A DNA stretch of 11,096 bases from an uncultured Sulfurovum sp. (lineage in GTDB: Bacteria; Campylobacterota; Campylobacteria; Campylobacterales; Sulfurovaceae): NCBI GenBank assembly GCA_947313765.1, contig CAMZNQ010000016.1, positions 1-11,096 of the forward strand. The letters run 5' to 3'. Every line of letters begins with the position of its first letter. The stretch's first letter is position 1. Positions 6,312 through 11,096 of the stretch are shown here, piece after piece. Both the position numbers and the translations under genes were made by a program. Under the pieces are notes generated by a model. That model searched no databases. It was not told the DNA's origin and saw only the letters and a program-made list of their open reading frames with translations.

Positions 6312-6782
6312 TTATTCTATATTTGATAACATTCTATCTAGTAATATTTTTTTTTGTCTACGTGCTTCATCATAGGCTAGTTTATCACAACGTTCATTCT
6401 CTTCATGTCCATTGTGTCCTCTTACCCAAACACCTTTAATGGTATGAGGTTTTGAAAACTCTATATACTCTCTCCATAAATCAACATTTTTAACTTTTTT
6501 AAAATCTTTTTTTATCCAACCCTTTATCCAAGAGTTCATACCATTTACTACATATGAGCTATCAGATATAACAGTTATATCACAAGGCTCTTTTATGAGT
6601 TTTAATCCTTCAATTACTCCACGTAGTTCCATCCGATTGTTTGTTGTATTAGTTTCTCCACCATAAAATTCTTTCTCATGACCATTAAATTTTAAAATAA
6701 TCCCATATCCACCAGGACCGGGATTACCTAAACTTGAACCATCAGAGTAGAGAGTAACCTGTTTGCGACTCTTTTTCTGCAA
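6312..6782 (-). CDS. rnhA: Ribonuclease HI
   Basis: A 156-residue enzyme that cuts RNA in RNA:DNA hybrids, helping to remove R-loops and replication primers. The catalytic set is complete: Asp14 (LYSDGS), Glu52 (NNRMELRG), Asp74 (VISDSSYVV), His123 (RGHNGH) and Asp133 (NERCDKLA). The GNPGPGGYG loop and the basic segment [15 protein letters not shown], equivalent to the E. coli handle region, are present. The start is a TTG at 6782, supported by AAGGA five bases upstream; no ATG or GTG lies in frame before the first catalytic strand. The first 41 bases lie inside the end of the TPR gene in another frame, so expression is probably coupled and kept low. It is followed by rnc and aroC. RNase HI and primase genes being divergent neighbours is functionally sensible but may simply be inherited order. 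Confidence 0.97.
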   Translation of the reverse strand: MQKKSRKQVTLYSDGSSLGNPGPGGYGIILKFNGHEKEFYGGETNTTNNRMELRGVIEGLKLIKEPCDITVISDSSYVVNGMNSWIKGWIKKDFKKVKNVDLWREYIEFSKPHTIKGVWVRGHNGHEENERCDKLAYDEARRQKKILLDRMLSNIE

Positions 6783-7794
6783 CTCTTTCCTTAATTTTTA
6801 TCTTATCTATAGCATAACATTGTGGACATCTCACAAATGTAATTGGAAAATATTGTTTACACTTTCTACAGCCATAGATAAATGTTATATCTACATTATC
6901 ACTTCCACCTATTTTTGAAGATATGATAGTATCAATTACAAAGATACCACTCTTCTCTATCTTTTCCTTATTTAAGCTTAAACTACCTTTTGCAAAAAAG
7001 ATGGCAGACAATGTTTTATCTGAGGAGATTATATCAAAGTTGAGGTTTGAAAAGGGTAAGAACCACAAAATATCAAGTATGCTATGGAGTTTGGAGTTTT
7101 TAATATTTCTCCATGCAGACTCTAAATCCAATTTAAATAGTGTCTTAATAATAACTCTATAGTTATATATATTATTCTCTAGTAACTTTTCTAACTCTTC
7201 TACTTTCTCTTTAGGAGTTAACTTTTTACTAATTAGTAATCTATTTAATTTGAGATGAGCTTCTAAATATTTAGTCTCTTCTCCTAAAAGTTTTAAAGGT
7301 ATGATTGTCTCTAAGGCTTTATCATATTCATTAAGAAGTTCATATACAACTCCTAAATGGTATAGCGACTCTTTATCTCTTGGATATTTATGCAATATCT
7401 GTAAAAAAATTACTTCGGCACGTTTTAAAAAACCTGCTTTTAGATAGGTCTCTCCTAATTGAGCTAAAATCTCTTTTTTATCTTGAAAATGTGTAATATT
7501 ATCTATTAGATAGATATTTAGATTTATTGCTCTTTGGTAATTACCTTGATTTTTAAAAGCTAAAGCAAGAAGTTTTAATGGTTTAACTAGTTTTAACTCA
7601 AAAGGCATCTCTTCTAATTCAAGGTTATAATCCTCATTATTGAAACGATTTAAAAATTTTTTCAAACTCTTCTCTTTTCGTTCCTCTTTTATATTTCCTA
7701 AAAGATAAGAGCTAGTGGCAACAATAAGAATAAGGATGACAATAATTAAAATACTAAATAGAGGGTCATCATAAGAAGGAAAAATATTATCCAC
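6742..7794 (-). CDS. Membrane-anchored TPR protein with C-terminal zinc ribbon (LapB/YciM-like architecture)
   Basis: A 350-residue protein with one N-terminal membrane segment (about 12-32), a basic cytoplasmic stretch (NIKEERKEKSLKKF), TPR-type helical repeats (about 70-240, e.g. LAFKNQGNYQRAINLN, LGETYLKAGFLKRAEVIF, LGVVYELLNEYDKALETI), and a C-terminal CRKC-x10-CPQC ribbon (Cys309, 312, 323, 326). This order matches LapB (YciM), which in enterobacteria controls LPS synthesis by steering LpxC degradation. Sequence similarity beyond architecture cannot be judged here, so orthology is uncertain. The region about 205-300 is more divergent than a standard TPR array. The start is GTG at 7794 with AAGG upstream; a possible -10 (TAAAAT, minus strand, 7822 to 7817) would give a leader of about 16 bases. 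It heads the rnhA-rnc-aroC operon and overlaps rnhA by 41 bases. Confidence 0.8.
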   Translation of the reverse strand: MDNIFPSYDDPLFSILIIVILILIVATSSYLLGNIKEERKEKSLKKFLNRFNNEDYNLELEEMPFELKLVKPLKLLALAFKNQGNYQRAINLNIYLIDNITHFQDKKEILAQLGETYLKAGFLKRAEVIFLQILHKYPRDKESLYHLGVVYELLNEYDKALETIIPLKLLGEETKYLEAHLKLNRLLISKKLTPKEKVEELEKLLENNIYNYRVIIKTLFKLDLESAWRNIKNSKLHSILDILWFLPFSNLNFDIISSDKTLSAIFFAKGSLSLNKEKIEKSGIFVIDTIISSKIGGSDNVDITFIYGCRKCKQYFPITFVRCPQCYAIDKIKIKERVAEKESQTGYSLL

Positions 7795-7808
7795 GCTCTG
7801 TTGCCTTT

Positions 7809-7838
7809 TTGTTTATATTTTAACATATTAGATATAAT
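7809..7838 (+). promoter_or_regulatory. dnaG promoter placing the RNA start at or next to the ATG
   Basis: A perfect TATAAT lies at 7833-7838, with TTGTTT at 7809-7814 as a possible -35 (18-base spacer). Only six bases separate the -10 from the ATG at 7845, so the expected RNA start falls at the ATG itself. There is no purine-rich ribosome site in that stretch. The divergent TPR operon promoter must lie within the same 50-base gap. Confidence 0.65.
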
Positions 7839-7844
7839 ACCGTT

Positions 7845-9521
7845 ATGATAGATAACCAATCAGTAGAACAACTCAAAGATAACATAGATATTGTTGATAT
7901 TATCTCAAACTATATAGAGGTTAAAAAAGCAGGAGCTAATTTTAAAGCAAATTGCCCTTTTCATGGGGAGAAGACACCAAGTTTTGTAATTAGCCCTGTG
8001 AAGCAGATTTATCACTGTTTTGGCTGTGCAGTTGGAGGAGATGCGATAAAATTTGTTCAAGAGTATGAGAAGTTAAACTACCCAGAAGCATTAGAGAAGA
8101 TAGCCTCTATAATGAATTTTTCTCTACAATATACAAAAGGAACATCCAATAATTCAGAAGCTAGAAGAGTTTTAGAGGAGATTCAAAAGTGGTATGTTAA
8201 AAATCTTGATACTCATATGGTAGCAAAGAGATACCTAGATGAGCGTGGGATTAACCAGAATTCTATTGAAAAATTTGGAATAGGTTATGTAGGGGCTTCT
8301 TATGAATTATTGAACTTTTTATCTTCATCTTTTCTACCATTGCCAAAAGCAGAAGAGGCAGGAGTGGTGGCACAACGTGATGGAGGAGGTGGATTTTATG
8401 CTCGTTTGACTGAACGTATTACTTTTCCTATCTACTCTTCATCTGGAGCTATTGTAGGTTTTGGTGGTAGAACAATTACAAACCATCCTGCCAAATATAT
8501 TAACTCTCCTCAAACTAAACTATTTAATAAATCACAACTCCTATATGGATATTCAAAAGCTAAAGAGAGTATATATAGAAATAAAAAGCTTATTGTTTGT
8601 GAGGGGTATCTTGATGTTATTATGTTCCATCAAGCTGGTTTTACAGAGGCTGTTGCAACATTAGGTACAGCATTAACTCCAGAACATCTACCTACTCTAA
8701 GAAAGGGAGAGCCACATATCATATTGGCTTATGATGGAGATAAAGCAGGAGTTTTAGCAGGATTAAAAGCCTCTATACTATTAAGTAAAAGTGGTTTTGA
8801 TGGTTCTATTGTTCTATTTCCAGACGGAAAAGACCCTGCAGATATGCTTGCACAAGGTAGAGTTCAAGAGGTAGCTAATCTATTGCGTAAAGGTCAAGGC
8901 TTAATCTCTTTCTCAATAGAGATGATTGCAAAAAAATATGATTTGGTAAATCCAATTGAGAAAGAGAAAGGTTTTAAAGAGATAAAAGATTATCTATCCC
9001 AATTAAGCCCTATTATTGCTGATTCATACATATCTCAAGCATCTGCAATCTTAGGTGTTAGAGAGGAGTTTTTTGGAAGAGAGATAGAAAATCAACAGTT
9101 CAATAAAAATAGAAAAAAAGATAAAAGAGTTGTAAATATTAAATCAACTAAAGATGATACAGGAAAACTAAGTATTATTAAGACATTAATTGAGAATAGA
9201 GAGTTTATAGATGAGGTTATCTCTGTAATAGAGCCATCAATGTTTGGTATATATGAAGATTTATTTAAGTTAGTTGTTTCAAAAGAGGAGAGTTCACAAT
9301 TGAGAGAGTTGCTTTTAGATGATAATATTAATCTCTTAACAAAAAATGAGTTAAAAAAAGATTTATCCTCTTTTTTGTTTAAATATTACAACAATAAAAT
9401 TAAGAGTATATCAAGTGATACTTCTATTCCTTTAAATAAGAAAAGTTTCTTGATTCGTAAAATAAAAATAGATATACTTCCACGACTAAAGCAAGGGGAG
9501 CTAGTTACCTATAAATTTTAA
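7845..9521 (+). CDS. dnaG: DNA primase
   Basis: A 558-residue primase that synthesises RNA primers at the replication fork together with the DnaB helicase. The N-terminal CHC2 zinc domain shows CPFH (Cys37, His40) and CFGC (Cys58, Cys61), followed by GGDAIKFV. The RNA-polymerase core includes ERITFPIYSSSGAIVGFGGR (190-209) and KYINSPQTKLFNKS (217-230). The TOPRIM residues are CEGYLDVI (252-259), AYDGDKAG (295-302) and DPADML (330-335). The C-terminal part (about 400-558) is divergent and Lys-rich, as expected of the helicase-binding domain. The length is close to other Campylobacterota primases. The start is ATG at 7845, with no Shine-Dalgarno and a -10 box six bases upstream, so initiation is probably leaderless. 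A small membrane protein gene follows after 10 bases and is likely co-transcribed. Confidence 0.97.
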   Translation: MIDNQSVEQLKDNIDIVDIISNYIEVKKAGANFKANCPFHGEKTPSFVISPVKQIYHCFGCAVGGDAIKFVQEYEKLNYPEALEKIASIMNFSLQYTKGTSNNSEARRVLEEIQKWYVKNLDTHMVAKRYLDERGINQNSIEKFGIGYVGASYELLNFLSSSFLPLPKAEEAGVVAQRDGGGGFYARLTERITFPIYSSSGAIVGFGGRTITNHPAKYINSPQTKLFNKSQLLYGYSKAKESIYRNKKLIVCEGYLDVIMFHQAGFTEAVATLGTALTPEHLPTLRKGEPHIILAYDGDKAGVLAGLKASILLSKSGFDGSIVLFPDGKDPADMLAQGRVQEVANLLRKGQGLISFSIEMIAKKYDLVNPIEKEKGFKEIKDYLSQLSPIIADSYISQASAILGVREEFFGREIENQQFNKNRKKDKRVVNIKSTKDDTGKLSIIKTLIENREFIDEVISVIEPSMFGIYEDLFKLVVSKEESSQLRELLLDDNINLLTKNELKKDLSSFLFKYYNNKIKSISSDTSIPLNKKSFLIRKIKIDILPRLKQGELVTYKF

Positions 9522-9525
9522 AGGA
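9520..9525 (+). promoter_or_regulatory. Ribosome binding site supporting a GTG start
   Basis: AAAGGA overlaps the dnaG stop and lies six bases before the GTG at 9532. An ATG at 9530-9532 overlaps that GTG in another frame but closes after 13 codons, so the GTG is taken as the real start. Confidence 0.6.
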
Positions 9526-9531
9526 TTTTAT

Positions 9532-10098
9532 GTGTTTTTTCAAAAGTTTTTTTTATATACAATATTTTTAATTTTTATTTTTTTTCTTTTTTATATATTT
9601 TATGATGAGTTTGAAGTTAGAGAAGAGATAGATACTCCAATCTATATAGAGCCTATAGTTATTCCATCTTTAGTAAAAGAGGAGAGTGATATTGAAATTT
9701 TAGAAAAATTAAAAGATGCTACAAGAGAGACTTTTAATAACTCAAATTATTATGATGATAAGGTTGCAGATGAGGTGTTGGGAATTCTAAAAGAGGTTGT
9801 AAAAAATAAAAATATTAAAAAAGATATCTCTTTTAAATATGAAAATAGAGTTAAAAAAGAGTTAAAGAAAATAAAGATAGCTTCAGATAAGAAAAAATTA
9901 GAATATAAAAAAAGAGTTAAAGATAAAAAAAGAGAATTAGAGAAGAGAAAATCTATTGTTATAGAAAAAAGAGTAGAGCAATCAAAAATAGATAGATTAT
10001 CTAAAGAGAATATTGAAGAAGATATAAAACTTGAAGATTTGCCCTTAGTGGAGACTCTAGGAGTAGTAGAAATATCTGAACCATTTACACTTAATTAG
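9532..10098 (+). CDS. Small membrane-anchored, Lys/Glu-rich coiled-coil protein, unknown function
   Basis: A 188-residue protein with a very Phe/Ile-rich membrane segment (about 5-24), a linker rich in Glu, Ile and Pro (25-50), and a strongly charged helical middle (about 95-165) made largely of Lys, Glu, Arg and Ile, probably coiled coil. The tail (165-188) is acidic. By charge, the first few residues (one Lys) are likely inside and the bulk outside, or the reverse; the sequence does not decide topology. I recognise no family. It begins 10 bases after dnaG with its own AAAGGA site and a GTG start, so it is probably the second gene of a dnaG operon. Runs of six and eight T lie in its first eight codons. 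Its stop overlaps the converging rhodanese-like gene. Confidence 0.75.
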   Translation: MFFQKFFLYTIFLIFIFFLFYIFYDEFEVREEIDTPIYIEPIVIPSLVKEESDIEILEKLKDATRETFNNSNYYDDKVADEVLGILKEVVKNKNIKKDISFKYENRVKKELKKIKIASDKKKLEYKKRVKDKKRELEKRKSIVIEKRVEQSKIDRLSKENIEEDIKLEDLPLVETLGVVEISEPFTLN

Positions 10099-10754
10099 TA
10101 GAGCGTTAACCCTAAGTTTTTCCAACCATTAACTCCTGCTCTATAGTAGTAAATCTTCTCTTTTGGATAAGATAGTTCCATGAGTGTTTTTATAACATTA
10201 CTTGTTCTACTATCATCGCTACCTTGTCCAAATATTAGTAGATATGGTACAAATTTAAATACCCATCTATTATTGTTTTTTTTACCACCTAAAATAGTAA
10301 GTACCTCTTTTTTATATTTACTACCATTTTTTAACATATGAGAAGGAATATTAATTGCTCTAGGGATTGTATGCTTTTTATACTCCCTATTTTCTCGTAT
10401 ATCAATAAAGAGTCTAGCCTCTTTCCCTTTTAATCCTTTTATAAAATCTAAAACTTCTAGCTCTCCAACTGTTTTAACCCCTTTTATATTCATAGGTTGA
10501 ATACAAAAAGGAGGACATGTATGGTTACTTTTTTCTATGGCTCTTTCTATCTTTATCTCTTGATTCTCATATTTAAGAGTAAATGAACTTAACTTTTTTG
10601 TAATATTAATTTTTCTATATTTTGGTATATCTTCTCTGATTTTAAAAACTTTAGGCTTATTATCGTGTGTATAGGATAGTATATTACACCCCTCTGTGGC
10701 ATTTAAATATGAGATATATAATATATTGTAGATAAAAATAGATTTTATTTTCAT
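10095..10754 (-). CDS. Secreted rhodanese-fold protein lacking the catalytic cysteine
   Basis: A 219-residue protein. A hydrophobic N-terminus (MKIKSIFIYNILYISYLNA) looks like a signal peptide, with cleavage near residue 19-20. A cysteine motif CPPFCIQPM (Cys80, Cys84) precedes GVKTVGELEVLDFI, which opens a rhodanese domain (about 95-219): LFIDIRENREYKKHTIPRA, INIPSHM, and YYYRAGVNGWKNLGL at the end. The active-site loop, normally a Cys followed by six residues, reads FGQGSDDSRTS (175-185) with Gly176 where the Cys should be. Sulfur transfer by the usual persulfide mechanism is therefore unlikely; a binding role, or chemistry at the CPPFC pair, is more plausible. From memory, CPPFCIQPM followed by GELEVLDFL recurs in rhodanese proteins of sulfur-metabolising Proteobacteria. 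It starts seven bases after the TlpA-like gene, with AAAGAG upstream. Confidence 0.8.
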   Translation of the reverse strand: MKIKSIFIYNILYISYLNATEGCNILSYTHDNKPKVFKIREDIPKYRKINITKKLSSFTLKYENQEIKIERAIEKSNHTCPPFCIQPMNIKGVKTVGELEVLDFIKGLKGKEARLFIDIRENREYKKHTIPRAINIPSHMLKNGSKYKKEVLTILGGKKNNNRWVFKFVPYLLIFGQGSDDSRTSNVIKTLMELSYPKEKIYYYRAGVNGWKNLGLTLY

Positions 10755-10761
10755 TTTTATA

Positions 10762-11096
10762 TTACTCTTTTAATAGTGATGCTTTAAGTAGTTCAGAGAG
10801 TGAGTAGGATTTAGACCCTTGTTCAAATGCTAAAACATAACCCTCTTTTGATAAGACAATAGTTAAAGGTATAATTCCATCCCAGCCATAATTTTTCTGT
10901 AAGTAATTATAGAATATTTTATGTTTGTCTCCTCCTACAATAATATTGTAGTTTAATCCATATTTTTTAATTAGCTCTATTGACTTCTCTTTAGGATGAT
11001 TTTCTGCATCAATAGCAATAATATCAAATCTATCACCTAAAGTTTTTTTTAGTTTAATTAGTTGAGGAATCTCTTTTTTACAAAAATTACAATTCC
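10762..11096 (-). CDS. TlpA-like thioredoxin-fold protein, partial (N-terminus beyond the right edge)
   Basis: 110 codons are present, ending in TAA (10764 down to 10762). The visible fragment begins with the redox motif CNFCKKEIPQL (CxxC), then KLKKTLGDRFDIIAIDAENHPKEK, a helix, and WDGIIPLTIVLSKEGYVLAFEQG, which contains the cis-Pro (IIPLT) and final strands of the thioredoxin fold. This matches the TlpA/ResA/AlkyhydroPerox-TSA type of envelope disulfide reductase or oxidoreductase. The signal peptide or anchor, if any, lies outside the window. It is upstream of, and only seven bases from, the rhodanese-fold gene, so the two are almost certainly co-transcribed. It may keep that protein's CPPFC cysteines reduced, which is inference from context. 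Confidence 0.85.
   Translation of the reverse strand, partial: NCNFCKKEIPQLIKLKKTLGDRFDIIAIDAENHPKEKSIELIKKYGLNYNIIVGGDKHKIFYNYLQKNYGWDGIIPLTIVLSKEGYVLAFEQGSKSYSLSELLKASLLKE

Noticed and set aside
6923..7162. Plus-strand open frame opposite the TPR gene
   Set aside because: Antisense shadow, no support.
8461..8664. Alternate-frame open stretch within dnaG
   Set aside because: Overlaps the conserved TOPRIM region of primase in another frame.
1..11096. CRISPR array, tRNA/rRNA genes, IS elements, att sites or replication origin
   Set aside because: No regularly spaced repeats, cloverleaf, transposase or integrase motif, terminal repeats or DnaA-box cluster were seen on reading both strands by eye.

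Overview
The window looks like a piece of an AT-rich (roughly 30% GC) Campylobacterota chromosome, from the Sulfurimonas/Arcobacter/Sulfurospirillum part of the phylum. The main evidence is gene order: a minus-strand cluster TPR protein - rnhA - rnc - aroC, divergent from dnaG. From memory, Campylobacter and Helicobacter keep a very similar block. The A/T-rich codon use and the sequence style of RNase III, chorismate synthase and the fused NAD(P)HX repair enzyme fit the same group. No rRNA, tRNA, IS element, integrase or CRISPR array was seen.

Layout. (1) Bases 1-755: the C-terminal end of an upstream gene overlaps a complete HNH endonuclease of the TIGR02646/PtuB type. This is probably the right half of a Septu-like ATPase+HNH anti-phage unit. 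(2) Bases 755-2158: bifunctional NAD(P)HX epimerase/dehydratase, whose ATG overlaps the stop of the HNH gene (TAATG). (3) Bases 2159-3806: a promoter-bearing gap, then a small operon of a lipoprotein, a YdjM/DUF457 membrane protein and an ArsC/YffB-like thioredoxin-fold protein. It is closed by a hairpin that probably serves both strands. (4) Bases 3850-4458, minus strand: an unrecognised probable lipoprotein with its own promoter, whose -10 lies in a 9-bp palindrome. (5) Bases 4545-7794, minus strand: a tightly packed operon of LapB-like TPR/zinc-ribbon protein, rnhA, rnc and aroC, with overlaps or short gaps throughout. (6) Bases 7845-10098, plus strand: dnaG, whose -10 box sits so close to the ATG that the message is probably leaderless, followed 10 bases later by a small membrane-anchored, Lys/Glu-rich protein. 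(7) Bases 10095-11096, minus strand: a TlpA-like thioredoxin (cut by the window edge) and a secreted rhodanese-fold protein that lacks the usual catalytic cysteine. The rhodanese-fold gene ends tail to tail with, and overlapping, the dnaG-linked gene.

How it fits together. Most of the window is housekeeping: RNA and primer metabolism (RNase HI, RNase III, primase), the end of the shikimate pathway (AroC) and metabolite repair (Nnr). The accessory interest lies in four places: the HNH defence-type gene wedged against nnr, the thioredoxin/rhodanese envelope pair, the orphan lipoproteins, and the regulatory architecture (leaderless dnaG, operator-like palindrome, intragenic hairpin). I found no clearly new multi-gene system. 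The best candidates are the Septu-like pair, most of whose ATPase lies outside the window, and the cysteine-less rhodanese pair.
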